Shown here: positions 15,381 to 27,492 of the stretch, one piece after another
How the letters are laid out: each line of letters begins with the position of its first letter
How positions within the stretch are numbered: the first letter of the stretch is position 1
Origin: Methylobacterium sp. J-077
Lineage (GTDB): Bacteria; Pseudomonadota; Alphaproteobacteria; Rhizobiales; Beijerinckiaceae
NCBI RefSeq assembly: GCF_022829365.1
Contig: NZ_JAKSYJ010000218.1
Span: 1-33,734 of the forward strand
Reading direction: 5' to 3'
Length of the DNA: 33,734 bases
Position numbers and translations under genes: made by a program
The notes under the pieces: generated by a model
The model's input: only the letters and a program-made list of their open reading frames with translations
The model's database searches: none
Told to the model about the DNA's origin: nothing

Positions 15381-17627
15381 TCACCGCCCGAACCGCTCGA
15401 ATTTCGGGAAGCTGCGCGCCATCATCAGGCCGACCTCGCCGCGGTGGCCGAGCCACTTCTCCAGCACCGAGGCGTTGGCCAGCCGCCCCTCCGACGATCC
15501 GTCCTGCCAGGGCAGTCCGTCGGCGAGGCGGAAGACATGGGCGTCGGTGAGTCCGCCGCTGCGGCAGCGCTGGAGCCGGACGCCCTTGCCGCGGGCGAGT
15601 TCGGCCACCTCCGAGATCGGAAAGATCAGCAGCAGTTTTTCCGTGTTCACCACCGCCACGTGGTCCCCGTCGGCGGGGACGAGCACGACCGCCGTGGCGT
15701 CGCCGTCCAGGCCGAGCACGCCCTTGCCCTTGCGGGTGTTGGCCACCAGCGCGTCGGAGGGTGCCACGAAGCCGCGCCCGTCCGAGCCGGCGATCAGCAG
15801 CTTGGTCTCCGGCCTGTAGGACAGCGCCGCCACCACCTCGGTGCCGTCGTCGAGATCGACCATCAGCCGCACCGGATCGCCGAAGCCGCGTCCGCCCGGC
15901 AGCTTCGACGCCTCGATGGTGAACACCTTGCCGTTCGAGGCCAGCAGCAGGATCTTCTGGGTGGTCTCGCTTGGGAAGGCAATCTTCAGCCCGTCGTCGC
16001 CCTTGAAGGCCACGCCCGAGAGGTCGGCGACATGGCCCTTGAGCGCCCGGATCCAGCCTTTGGTCGAGACGATCACGGTGATCGGCTCGCGCTCGACCAG
16101 TGCGGCGGTGAAGTCGATGCCGCCGACATCCGGCGGGCTCGCCAGCGTCGTCCGGCGCTTGCCGAGCTTGGTCTCGGGCCCGAACGTCTTCTTCACGGCG
16201 CGGATCTGCGCCTGGATCGTCTTCCACTGCGCCGGCTCGGAGGCGAGCAGCGCGTCGAGTTCCGCCTTCTCGGCGGTGAGCGTGTCCAGCTCGCGCTTCA
16301 GCTCCATTTCCTCCAGCTTGCGCAAGGAGCGCAAGCGAGTGTCGAGGATCGCGTTGGCCTGGACCTCGGTCAGCTCGAACCGGGCCATCAGGGCCGGCTT
16401 CGGCTCGTCCTCCTCGCGGATGATGCGGATCACCTCGTCGAGGTCGAGATAGACGATCAGCAGGCCGCCCAGGATCTCGAGCCGGCGGTCGATCTGGCCG
16501 AGGCGGTAGCGCGAGCGGCGCTGCAGCACCACCCGGCGATGGTCGACCCATTCCCGCAGGCACTCGGTGAGCCCGATCACCTTCGGCACGAGGCCGCCAA
16601 CCAGGACGTTGAGGTTGAGCGGGATGCGGGCTTCGAGTTCCGTGAGCCGGAACAGCGATTCCATCAGGATCACGGGATCGACCGTCCGCGAGCGCGGCTC
16701 CAGCACGACGCGCACGTCCTCGGCCGATTCGTCGCGCACGTCGGCGAGCAGCGGCAGCTTCTTCTCCTGGAGAAGCTCGGCCATCTTCTCGATCAGCCGG
16801 CCCTTCGGGATCCCGTACGGGATCTCGGTGACGATGATGTTCCAGGTGCCGCGGCCGAGATCCTCCTTGTGCCAGCGGGCCCGGACCCGGAAGGCGCCCC
16901 GGCCGGTCCGGTAGGCCTCGGTGATCGACTCGGCCGAATCGACCAGGATGCCGCCGGTTGGGAAATCCGGCCCCTGCACGAAGCTGTTGAGCTGGGCCGA
17001 GGTCGCGCCCGGGTGGTTGATCAGGTAGAGCGCCGCGTCGCAGAGCTCGGCGGCGTTGTGCGGCGGGATCGAGGTCGCCATGCCGACCGCGATGCCCTGG
17101 CTGCCGTTGGCGAGCAGGTTCGGGAAGGCGGCCGGCAGCACCACCGGCTCCTCCTTCTCGCCGTTGTAGGAGGGGCGGAAATCGACCGTGTCCTCGTCGA
17201 TCCCGTCGAGCAGCAGCCGGGCGACCTCGGTGAGGCGGGCCTCGGTGTAGCGGTAGGCGGCCGGCCCATCGCCGTCGATGTTGCCGAAGTTGCCCTGGCC
17301 GTCGACCAGCGGATAGCGCTGCGCGAAGTCCTGGGAGAGCCGCACCAGGGCGTCGTAGATCGCCTGGTCGCCGTGCGGGTGGAAATCGCCCATCACGTCG
17401 CCGACGATCTTGGCGCATTTCTTGTGCGCGGTGGTCGGGTCGAGGCGCAGCAGCCGCATCCCGTACAGGATGCGCCGGTGCACGGGCTTCAGCCCGTCAC
17501 GGGCATCCGGCAGCGCCCGGTGCATGATCGTGGACAGCGCATAGGCGAGGTAGCGCTCCTCCAGCGCGGATTTCAGCTCGACGCTCTCGATCCCGTCGCC
17601 GGACGGCGGCTCGAAGGGCTGGCCCAT
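15381..17627 (-). CDS. parC: DNA topoisomerase IV subunit A
   Basis: A 748-aa type IIA topoisomerase subunit that decatenates replicated chromosomes with ParE. The N-terminal winged-helix/tower region has the catalytic tyrosine Y127 in AAYRYTEARL. The gate motif is HPHGDQAIYDAL. A coiled-coil tower (RFELTEVQANAILDTRLRSL) and C-terminal beta-pinwheel blades (from about 490) follow. At the quinolone-determining positions it has Q88 and D92, where E. coli ParC has S80 and E84; this is probably normal for the group rather than acquired resistance. recO is upstream on the same strand, 254 bases away, separated by a palindromic element. Start MGQPFEPPSG at 17627. Confidence 0.96.
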   Translation of the reverse strand: MGQPFEPPSGDGIESVELKSALEERYLAYALSTIMHRALPDARDGLKPVHRRILYGMRLLRLDPTTAHKKCAKIVGDVMGDFHPHGDQAIYDALVRLSQDFAQRYPLVDGQGNFGNIDGDGPAAYRYTEARLTEVARLLLDGIDEDTVDFRPSYNGEKEEPVVLPAAFPNLLANGSQGIAVGMATSIPPHNAAELCDAALYLINHPGATSAQLNSFVQGPDFPTGGILVDSAESITEAYRTGRGAFRVRARWHKEDLGRGTWNIIVTEIPYGIPKGRLIEKMAELLQEKKLPLLADVRDESAEDVRVVLEPRSRTVDPVILMESLFRLTELEARIPLNLNVLVGGLVPKVIGLTECLREWVDHRRVVLQRRSRYRLGQIDRRLEILGGLLIVYLDLDEVIRIIREEDEPKPALMARFELTEVQANAILDTRLRSLRKLEEMELKRELDTLTAEKAELDALLASEPAQWKTIQAQIRAVKKTFGPETKLGKRRTTLASPPDVGGIDFTAALVEREPITVIVSTKGWIRALKGHVADLSGVAFKGDDGLKIAFPSETTQKILLLASNGKVFTIEASKLPGGRGFGDPVRLMVDLDDGTEVVAALSYRPETKLLIAGSDGRGFVAPSDALVANTRKGKGVLGLDGDATAVVLVPADGDHVAVVNTEKLLLIFPISEVAELARGKGVRLQRCRSGGLTDAHVFRLADGLPWQDGSSEGRLANASVLEKWLGHRGEVGLMMARSFPKFERFGR

Positions 17628-17686
17628 GACGGCTCCTGTCTCAGGGCGGGGCCGCCGACCGGCAGCACCGTCTCAACGCGCGATCC

Positions 17687-17815
17687 GTCATTCCGGGGCG
17701 CCGGAGGCGAACCCAGAATCCAGGGCCGCCGACCCTGTTGGGGTCGACGGACGCGTCCACCCGTTCGACGGTGCGGATCTGGATTCCGGGTTCCGCTGCG
17801 CGGCCCCGGAATGAC
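17687..17815. repeat. Palindromic mobile-repeat-like element between recO and parC
   Basis: The arms 17687-17722 (GTCATTCCGGGGC ... CCCAGAATCCAG) and 17779-17815 (CTGGATTCCGGG ... GCCCCGGAATGAC) are imperfect inverted complements of about 36 bp, so the 129-bp element folds into one long hairpin. Inside lies a smaller hairpin gaccc-TGTTG-gggtc. It has no reading frame. The form is that of a MITE-like or RPE-like non-autonomous intergenic repeat found in alphaproteobacteria. It lies in the middle of the parC leader. Confidence 0.8.
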
Positions 17816-17881
17816 GGGGTTGGTCTCAACCGAGGCTCGGATAGCTCCCGGCTCGGTCATGTCCGGAACATAGCGCGAACA

Positions 17882-18601
17882 TTACTCGGCCTCGCGACCG
17901 AGCGCAACGAATCGCGCGCGCTCCTCCGGCGCGGCGAGGCCGCGCGGACCCCAGACGTGCCGGTCGAGGAAGTACCCCGTCAAGGTAAACCCTTGCGCAA
18001 CGCCGTCCGGCCCCGGCGATCCGCCCGCGTGCAGGAAGGTGGGGAGGGCGAGCAGCCGATCGCGAAACGGCTCCCCCGCCGAGGCGCTGACCGCCCGGCC
18101 GCTCTTGGGCGACACGTAGGCGAGGGCGTCGTTGCCCCCGGTGGCCGCGCAGGCGGTGAGATCGAGGCCGAAGCCGAGTTCCGACAGGATCTCCAGCTCG
18201 AACCGCACCATCAGCGGCGGCGCCACGGCCGGGTCGTCGAGATGCGCGACGAGGATGCCCGCCGCTTCGTAGAGCGCCGGATGCGGATCGCGCTCAGGCA
18301 GGAGCCGCAGCAAAGCCGCCATATGGCCGAGCCCGTAGAGGGCGATGCCCGAGCCGATCATCCGCGACAGCTGCGATTCGAGCGGCTCCACCGTGTAGGC
18401 GCCGAGCCCCTCGTCGAGCCGCGCCCGCCAAGTCAGCCGGACCCGGTTGCCGGGCTGGAGCACCGGCTGCATCCGGCGCGAGCGCCCGCCATGCACGAGG
18501 CCGAGATGGCGCCCGTGCGCCTCGGTCATCGCTTCCAGGATGACGCCGCTCTCCCCGTGCCGGCGCAGGCCCAGTACCAGCGCGTCGTCGGTCCATTGCA
18601 T
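17882..18601 (-). CDS. recO: DNA repair protein RecO
   Basis: A 239-aa mediator that works with RecR (RecFOR pathway) to load RecA onto SSB-coated single-stranded DNA. The N-terminal OB fold starts MQWTDDALVLGLRRHGESG with the conserved HGRHLGLVHGGRSRR strand pair. The middle and C-terminal helical domain has LYGLGHMAALLRLLPERDPHP and RFELEILSELGFGLDLTACAATG. The zinc-finger cysteines of other RecO proteins are mostly absent; one remains in LTACAATG. The longer open frame up to 19324 is not homologous, so the start is ATG 18601. parC follows on the same strand after the palindromic element. Confidence 0.93.
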   Translation of the reverse strand: MQWTDDALVLGLRRHGESGVILEAMTEAHGRHLGLVHGGRSRRMQPVLQPGNRVRLTWRARLDEGLGAYTVEPLESQLSRMIGSGIALYGLGHMAALLRLLPERDPHPALYEAAGILVAHLDDPAVAPPLMVRFELEILSELGFGLDLTACAATGGNDALAYVSPKSGRAVSASAGEPFRDRLLALPTFLHAGGSPGPDGVAQGFTLTGYFLDRHVWGPRGLAAPEERARFVALGREAE

Positions 18602-18742
18602 CGGGGTCCCATCACCGGCGCAGGGGCGCGGATCGCGCCACCGGCGATCCAGCTCGAACCCCTCATATAGGGCTTCGGGGCCGCACTGCCGTCTTTGCGC
18701 GCCCGGTAGGGGCGGTAGCTTGGCCGGGAAGGAATCACCCGC

Positions 18743-19141
18743 ATGCGCCGCGTTGCTCCGGTCCTCGTTCTGGCCCTGACCATCACCGGCGCGCCGGCCG
18801 CTCCCGGAAAGGCGAAGCCCGCCGCCGAGGACGCGCCCTCCCCGGCCCTCAGGCAGCGGATCGCGGCGCTCGCCTTGAAGCAGGTCGATTTCGGATCTAT
18901 CTCGCTGCTGCCGGTGCGGTTCGCAGGCAGCCGGCTCGCCGGACCGATCGAGGATGGCGGCCGGACGCTCTACTGCGTGTCGAGCCGGATGAGCGGCCGG
19001 ACCTTCGGCAAGCCAGAGCGGCCCAAGGTGGTGATGCGCTACGCGGCCGACCGGCTGGAGGTGATCGACGACGACGAGGTCTGCACCGGCCATCGCAGCC
19101 AGCCGTTCCCGGAACTGGACGCCCTGGGCAACGCCCGGTGA
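18743..19141 (+). CDS. Hypothetical secreted protein, 132 aa
   Basis: From ATG 18743, a signal peptide (MRRVAPVLVLALTITGAPAA, cleavage near residue 20) leads a Lys/Ala-rich linker and a small domain of about 90 residues. The domain contains the strands LYCVSSRMSG and VVMRYAADRLEVIDDDEVC, with two cysteines that could form a disulfide. I recognise no family. The ChaC-like gene starts 10 bases after its stop, so the two are probably co-transcribed. Confidence 0.75.
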   Translation: MRRVAPVLVLALTITGAPAAPGKAKPAAEDAPSPALRQRIAALALKQVDFGSISLLPVRFAGSRLAGPIEDGGRTLYCVSSRMSGRTFGKPERPKVVMRYAADRLEVIDDDEVCTGHRSQPFPELDALGNAR

Positions 19142-19151
19142 GGCTGCCGCG

Positions 19152-19856
19152 TTGAGCAGCATGCCCTCGCTGCCAGCGCGCCGTCTCGATCTCAGCCTCG
19201 ACCTGATCGCCCGCGCCCATTCCATACCGGTCCCGGACGACCCGAGCGCCCTCGACGTGCTGAGCGACGCGGAATTGCGCCCCGGCCTCGACGCGATCAC
19301 CGCGGGCCGAGAGGGGCACGACATCTGGATCTTCGCCTACGGCTCCCTGATGTGGCGGCCGGAATTTTCGGTGGCGGAGGGCCGGGTCGGCACCGTGCGG
19401 GGCTTCCACCGCCGGTTCTGCCTGCTCCAGCGCCGGTTCCGCGGCACGCCGGAACGGCCGGGCTTCGTCCTGGCGCTCGATCGCGGCGGCCTGTGCAAGG
19501 GCGTGGCGTTCCGCCTGCCCGGGATGGAGCTTCGCGAGGCGCTGATGCCGGTCTGGCGGCGCGAGATGCGCGGCAGGGGCTACGTCGCCCGCTGGCTGCC
19601 GGTGGCGACCGAGGCCGGCACCGTCTCGGCGCTCACCTTCCTGGCCAACCGCGCCAGCGAACGCTACGCTGGTCGCCTCTCGGATGCCGAGATCGCGGAC
19701 AAGATCGCGGCCGCCTGCGGGCATGCCGGCCCGAGCGCCGAGTACCTGTTCCGGACCGTCGAGGCCTGCGAGCGGCTCGGCATCCGCGACCGGCACCTCT
19801 GGAACCTCCAGGCGCTTGTGGCCGCCCGGCTCAGGGCCTGCGCGCCGGGCGCGTGA
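19152..19856 (+). CDS. Gamma-glutamylcyclotransferase, ChaC-like
   Basis: A 234-aa cytosolic protein of the ChaC/GGCT family. The substrate-binding glycine motif is IFAYGSLMW at residues 60-68. Then come GTVRGFHRRFCLLQ, RGTPERPGFVLALD and the YLFRTVEACERLGIRD helix, in the usual order. ChaC enzymes cleave glutathione to 5-oxoproline and Cys-Gly. It may link to redox control, but the neighbours give no direct support. I used TTG 19152 because GGTGAGG lies about eight bases upstream (overlapping the previous stop); ATG 19161 is the alternative and would drop three residues. Confidence 0.87.
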   Translation: MSSMPSLPARRLDLSLDLIARAHSIPVPDDPSALDVLSDAELRPGLDAITAGREGHDIWIFAYGSLMWRPEFSVAEGRVGTVRGFHRRFCLLQRRFRGTPERPGFVLALDRGGLCKGVAFRLPGMELREALMPVWRREMRGRGYVARWLPVATEAGTVSALTFLANRASERYAGRLSDAEIADKIAAACGHAGPSAEYLFRTVEACERLGIRDRHLWNLQALVAARLRACAPGA

Positions 19857-19859
19857 GGC

Positions 19860-20003
19860 TCACGCCCAGGGGCGCTTCATGGCGATCACCACGCGGCCGC
19901 CCGCCTGCTCCGTATCCGGGTTGCGCGGCTCGCGGATGCCCGGCGCACGCCCGGTGGTGACGTAGACGACGAGGGTGAGGGCGAGGAGGATCTTGATGCG
20001 CAT
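19860..20003 (-). CDS. Small membrane or secreted protein, 47 aa
   Basis: A short frame from ATG 20003 that is easily missed. It begins MRIKILLALTLVVYVTTGRA, a single hydrophobic helix after two basic residues, followed by about 27 polar residues rich in Pro, Arg and Gly (TEQAGGRVVIAMKRPWA end). An in-frame ATG at 20033 would add ten residues. It has no strong ribosome-binding site. It converges on the ChaC-like gene, with the stops three bases apart. The frame is supported mainly by the regular signal-like start, so this is a moderate call. Confidence 0.5.
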   Translation of the reverse strand: MRIKILLALTLVVYVTTGRAPGIREPRNPDTEQAGGRVVIAMKRPWA

Positions 20004-20178
20004 CGCGACGCTCAGGGTTGAGCGAGCGTGCATAGGATCGATCGGTTTTTACGGAGTTGCCACCAAGCTCACAGGTTGTGGTTGTGGGCCGTTTCGTCGA
20101 GCGTGGTGAACGAAAGGTTGCAGTCGCGCCGCGATCGTCTATGCCGCCGGCCCGGGTTTCCCACAGGCGGAGGACAGG

Positions 20179-20808
20179 ATGCGGCTCCGGATCGGCGTAG
20201 CCCTGGCGATTCTGGTGGTTGCGGTCGCCGTGCTCGCGGCCGGGCCCTGGCCCCACGGCTTCCGGCTGTCGGATATCCTGACCGGGGGAACCCCCGTCCT
20301 ACCAGACGGGTCGCGGCCGGCAGCCGGATCCGCGGAACTCGCCGGCGACGCCACCCTCGGCGCAGGCCAGCACCCGGCGACCTTGCGGCTCGCTTGCAAT
20401 CCGGCAGGGTCCGGCCTGTCGGCAATGCTGACGGTGGCGCGCTTCGCAGAACTGGCGGAAAGTTTCGATGTCGCCGGCCTACAGGGCGCCGGACATGCGG
20501 CGCCGCTCACCAGTATCCTGGTCTCGAACGCTGCCGGTGTCCGATCCGTGCGGATGGCGGCCCAGGGTGCGGAAGCTCACGATCCCGACAAGAGCGTCAG
20601 CCTGATGGTAGCCGGTGCTCGCCGGGGCGAGGATCCGTTGCGCGGCATCGCGATTGCGCTTGCCCAGGCCGGGACTCGGCTCACTTGGACACAGGCGAGC
20701 CCGCGCGCCGGGGATCAAACCCTGACGGCGAGCTTTTCGGTCTCGGACGGTGATGCGGCGGCGTTGAAAACGGCCCTCGGAAGCTGCCTCGCAACGCCGC
20801 CGCTGTAG
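20179..20808 (+). CDS. Hypothetical secreted or membrane-anchored protein, 209 aa
   Basis: ATG 20179 is preceded by GCGGAGGACAGG, a strong ribosome-binding site. The first 22 residues form a hydrophobic helix after MRLR, either an uncleaved anchor or a signal peptide (AVAVLAAGPW). The rest looks like one beta-rich domain with a single pair of cysteines (LACNPAG and GSCLATPPL). I recognise no family. The gene converges on the manganese catalase with 48 bases between stops. Confidence 0.7.
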   Translation: MRLRIGVALAILVVAVAVLAAGPWPHGFRLSDILTGGTPVLPDGSRPAAGSAELAGDATLGAGQHPATLRLACNPAGSGLSAMLTVARFAELAESFDVAGLQGAGHAAPLTSILVSNAAGVRSVRMAAQGAEAHDPDKSVSLMVAGARRGEDPLRGIAIALAQAGTRLTWTQASPRAGDQTLTASFSVSDGDAAALKTALGSCLATPPL

Positions 20809-20856
20809 AAATCATCTCGTTCGGCGCCGGCCAGGGCGACGCCGCACTCGATGACC

Positions 20857-21771
20857 TCAGCGGCCCTTCTTGTAGAGCTTGCTGGCGATCTCGAAGATCT
20901 CCTCCGGCGCGTAATCCGGCGCGAAGGCGCCGTAATTGCCGTCGAGTTCCGGGATCTTGCCACCCTCGGGATAGCCGTCGACCACTTCGAGGTTGCCCGG
21001 CGGGTCGCCCGGGAGCGCCACCTCGTCGTTCGACCAGACGCCGGCGGCTTCCTGATAATCCGCCTCGCTGAACGTGTAGAGGCGGCGGTGCTTGCCCTCG
21101 TCGAGGTATTTTTGGCATTCGGGCACGCGCGACAGGTCGATATTCGGGGTTGGCAGCATCTTCTCGATCTCGACGCCGGTCAGCTTCTTCAACGCCAGCG
21201 CGTAGGCGTGTGCGTGCAGGGAGCCGCGCACCAGCAGGTAGGCGCAGACTTCCCGGCCGGTCGGCTCGATCATGGTCTCGTAGACCCGGAGCTTGTGGAT
21301 GCGCGCGCCGCATTCCAGATGGAAATTGTGCAGGAGGTCGATGATCAGGTTACCGGTCGTCGTGACCATGTCCATGTTCCAGGACGCGGCGTTGGAGTTC
21401 ATCGGCATGGCGCCACCGCCGTTCGACAGGAAGCTGCCGGCGAGGCGGACATCCTGCATCTCGGCAAAGGGAGCCTTGGAGATGTCGACATCCTTCTTCG
21501 GATTGCCCGGGCCATTGTTCAGCATGGCGATGCCGGTCGAGACCAGCTCGACGTGGCCGATCTCCTCGGCGAAGATGCTCGATACGAGGCTGTAGAACGG
21601 CCGAAGCTTGGTCTTGTTTCGGAAATTGAAGCTCTGGAACATGTAGTTCCCGAGAGTCGACATCTCACCGTACTTGCCACCGAGCAGTTCCTGCAGGGCG
21701 GCGGCTGCGTTGGGCTCGGGCTTTTTCGGCTCCGGCAGCTCCGTCAGCAGACGGTCGATCTTCATGAACAT
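20857..21771 (-). CDS. Manganese catalase (non-heme)
   Basis: A 304-aa dimanganese catalase that dismutates hydrogen peroxide in the cytosol. The ferritin-like bundle carries the metal ligands in ELLGGKYGEMSTLGNYM, FAEEIGHVELVS, HLECGARIHKL and GSLHAHAYALAL; together these give the glutamate and histidine ligands expected. It has full length with the C-terminal extension of the family. ATG 21771 has CGGAG about nine bases upstream. Upstream lies an EcfG-like promoter, and Mn catalases are typical general-stress genes in this group. The 200-base upstream region is AT-rich for this genome. Confidence 0.93.
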   Translation of the reverse strand: MFMKIDRLLTELPEPKKPEPNAAAALQELLGGKYGEMSTLGNYMFQSFNFRNKTKLRPFYSLVSSIFAEEIGHVELVSTGIAMLNNGPGNPKKDVDISKAPFAEMQDVRLAGSFLSNGGGAMPMNSNAASWNMDMVTTTGNLIIDLLHNFHLECGARIHKLRVYETMIEPTGREVCAYLLVRGSLHAHAYALALKKLTGVEIEKMLPTPNIDLSRVPECQKYLDEGKHRRLYTFSEADYQEAAGVWSNDEVALPGDPPGNLEVVDGYPEGGKIPELDGNYGAFAPDYAPEEIFEIASKLYKKGR

Positions 21772-21808
21772 GCGGGCAGCTCCGTTTGCGCGAGGTGCGC
21801 ATGGGACC

Positions 21809-21833
21809 TACGGGTGAGGCACCCACATGTTCC
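21809..21833 (-). promoter_or_regulatory. EcfG-like promoter of the manganese catalase
   Basis: Read on the minus strand: GGAAC, 16 bases, CGTA. The consensus is GGAAC-N16/17-CGTT, so one base differs at the end. It would start transcription about 30 bases before the ATG at 21771, an ordinary leader length that leaves room for the CGGAG ribosome-binding site. Confidence 0.55.
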
Positions 21834-21974
21834 TGCCTGCGACCGTGCTTCTTCATATGTTCGGCAAAAGACATTTTTAGTTTTAAAGCGCAGCCGGGCG
21901 GAAAAATCTTGCGAAAAACAAATCTATGATACGACGAAGCCCTTCGTGTTGCTTCGTTTCGGCAGTCACGCGCG

Positions 21975-22895
21975 TCACGCGTTCGAATGGATTCCCTCCA
22001 CGGCACGGATCCGCGGCACGGCGAAATCGGTGAAGGCGCGCACCGCCGGGCGCATGTGGCGGACGGACAGGTAGACCAGATAGGCCTCGGTCGAGCGCAC
22101 CTCGTAATCCGGGAGCACGCGCACGAGCCGGCCCGCTGCCAGGTCGTCGGCGACCAGCAGGTGCTGCACCGGCCCCATCACGCGGCCCCCCAGCAGGGTC
22201 GCGATCAAGACCTCGGCGCTGTTGGTGCGGAGCACCGGCCGGACCGGGACGGTCACGGTCTCGCGGCCCCGGTGCAGGATCAGGGCGCTGCGGACATCGA
22301 CCGCAGCCCGGGTCGCCACGAGATCGCTCGTTGCGAGCTGCTCGGGCGTCCCGATTCCGCCGGCCCGCGCCAGGTAGGCGGGCGCGGCGACCAGGATGCG
22401 CCGCACCCATCCGAGCCGCCGGATCATGAGGTCCTGCCCCTCCGGGCGGCCGTAGCGGAGCGCGAGGTCGTAATCCTCGTGTACGAGGTCGATCACCCGG
22501 TCCTCCAGCACCAGATCGACCGTCACCCGCGGGTGCTCCGCCTGGAATGCCGCCACGATCGGGTGCAGGTGCTTCGCGCCGATGCAGGAGGGTGCGTGCA
22601 GGCGCAGCCGGCCCTCGACCGAGCTACCCTCGGCCCGGGCATCTTCGAGCGCCGCGTCGATCGCGGCGAGCGCCGGTTGGCTCGCTTCATAGAGCCGCTG
22701 ACCCTGCGGGGTCGGCCGCACCAGCCGGGTGGAGCGCTCCAGCAGGCGGGCGCCGACATGGGCCTCCAGGTTACGCAGGTGCTTGCTCACCGCCGGCTGC
22801 GAGACGCCGAGATCCCGTGCCGCCGCGCTCAACGAGCTGCGCTCGACGGTGCGGAGGAAGGCGCGCAGGGCAAGGGCGAGGTCCATGGATGCCAT
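21975..22895 (-). CDS. LysR-family transcriptional regulator
   Basis: A 306-aa regulator. The N-terminal winged helix-turn-helix reads SSLSAAARDLGVSQPAVSKHLRNLEAHVGARLLERS, and the effector-binding domain follows (GRLRLHAPSCIG, HPRVTVDLVLEDRVIDL, DYDLALRYG, LVAAPAYLAR). It is closest in feel to the LysR subgroup that includes regulators of small-molecule and stress genes. It is divergent from the L,D-transpeptidase gene with 92 bases between starts, so that gene is a candidate target. ATG 22895 is the chosen start; ATG 22886 is three residues downstream. Confidence 0.9.
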   Translation of the reverse strand: MASMDLALALRAFLRTVERSSLSAAARDLGVSQPAVSKHLRNLEAHVGARLLERSTRLVRPTPQGQRLYEASQPALAAIDAALEDARAEGSSVEGRLRLHAPSCIGAKHLHPIVAAFQAEHPRVTVDLVLEDRVIDLVHEDYDLALRYGRPEGQDLMIRRLGWVRRILVAAPAYLARAGGIGTPEQLATSDLVATRAAVDVRSALILHRGRETVTVPVRPVLRTNSAEVLIATLLGGRVMGPVQHLLVADDLAAGRLVRVLPDYEVRSTEAYLVYLSVRHMRPAVRAFTDFAVPRIRAVEGIHSNA

Positions 22896-22987
22896 CCGGT
22901 TATGGGGCCGATCACTCCATAGCCGCTGGACGGGGCGACAGCGTGGCAGTTTTCTTAGACCGCACCCTTCCGCGAGATCAGCCACCC

Positions 22988-23650
22988 ATGACTCTGACCC
23001 GCCGGACCCTGCTCGCAGGCACGCCCCTCCTGCTCGCCGGTTGCGTCACCCGCGAAACGGCACCGGTGGCGGATCTGCGGCCGCCGGTCGATCCCTCTTA
23101 TGTCGCGATGTACGCCGCCCTCCCCGGCGAGCCGTTCCCGGTGCCGGCCGTGGACCTGACGGGGATCGATCCGCGCTTCCTCCGCCAAGAAGTCAGTTAC
23201 GCCACGGCCGAACCGCCCGGCACGATCGTGGTCGATCCGGGCGCACGCTTCGCCTACCTCGTGCGCGAGAAGGGCCGGGCGATCCGCTACGGCGTGGGCG
23301 TCGGTCGGGAGGAGGCGTTCAACTTCCAGGGCCCCGCCACCATCGCCCGCAAGGCCGAATGGCCGCGCTGGACGCCGACCCCCGCGATGATCAAGCGCGA
23401 GCCCGCGCGCTACGGACCGGTCGCCGGCGGCCTGCCGGGCGGCGCCGGCAACCCGCTCGGGCCGCGGGCGCTCTACCTCTACCGGGACGGCCGGGACACG
23501 CTCTACCGGCTGCACGGCACCGCAGACCATCGGCACGATGGTGTCCTCGGGCTGCGTGCGCTTCCTGAACCAGGACATCATCGACCTCTACGGCCGCGTG
23601 CCGGTGGGCACGCGGGCCGTGGTGCTGCCGGCAGGTGGTTCGGCGGCGAG

Positions 23651-23654
<4 letters not shown>
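22988..23654 (+). pseudogene. L,D-transpeptidase (YkuD) lipoprotein gene, frameshifted
   Basis: The frame opens with a lipoprotein signal (lipobox LLAGCVT) and reads as an L,D-transpeptidase: PGTIVVDPGARFAYLV, IRYGVGVGREEAFNFQG, then GPRALYLY and YRLHGT at its proper place. At 23520/23521 the frame is lost. The rest of the domain, TIGTMVSSGCVRFLNQ with the catalytic cysteine and the end DLYGRVPVGTRAVVLPAG, lies in the next frame and stops at 23652-23654. Family members read HGTxEPxTIG, so about eight bases appear missing. An intact product would be about 224 aa, cross-linking peptidoglycan or attaching proteins to it. This is either a real inactivation or a sequencing or assembly error. The stop shares its CTAG with the dnaE stop. 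Confidence 0.8.
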
Positions 23655-27166
<3,512 letters not shown>

Positions 27167-27356
27167 GACGGGCTCGTTGACGGCCTGCCAACATCGCGTG
27201 TTGCGCTTAACGGGGCTGTACCCGCACTGCATCATCAAGGCTGCTATCCACTACCCTCTCGCCGATCGGTCCATAATTCGCGCACCCTCCGCGGGGCCGA
27301 TCGCCTGTGCATAAGCCGTTTCGGGCGGGAACCGGGCGCCGAAACGCAAACCCCGG

Positions 27357-27461
27357 CTAACGGACCGGTGCCAACGCTATCGCCCAGGCGCCGACCGCCG
27401 CGAACAGCATCCCGAACGCCATGAACTCGACCATTCCGGTCAGGACCAACCGCTTCAGCAT
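27357..27461 (-). CDS. 34-aa membrane microprotein under LexA control (SidA-like candidate)
   Basis: An unannotated-looking frame: ATG 27461 to TAG 27357. It has a strong ribosome-binding site (GAGAGG, about six bases upstream). The product starts MLKRLVLTGMVEFM, then one long hydrophobic helix (AFGMLFAAVGAWAIALA), and ends in PVR, so it is a single-pass inner-membrane peptide with basic ends. A perfect LexA box lies 32 bases upstream with a TATA-rich -10 (CATAAT) beside it. Caulobacter SidA, a 29-aa SOS-induced inner-membrane protein that blocks division, has the same design. Sequence similarity to SidA is not claimed; the parallel is size, topology and operator. dnaE is downstream on the same strand. 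Confidence 0.62.
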   Translation of the reverse strand: MLKRLVLTGMVEFMAFGMLFAAVGAWAIALAPVR

Positions 27462-27492
27462 CGTCGTGCCTCTCGTGTTCGTCCTCTATTAT

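Noticed and set aside
15381..17627. ParC Q88/D92 as acquired quinolone resistance
   Set aside because: These residues are probably the normal state in alphaproteobacterial ParC, with nothing else in the window pointing to acquisition.
27317..27346. Hairpin CGTTTCGG / CCGAAACG after the 34-aa gene
   Set aside because: No T-run follows on the minus strand, so it was not called a terminator; it could still help end the transcript.
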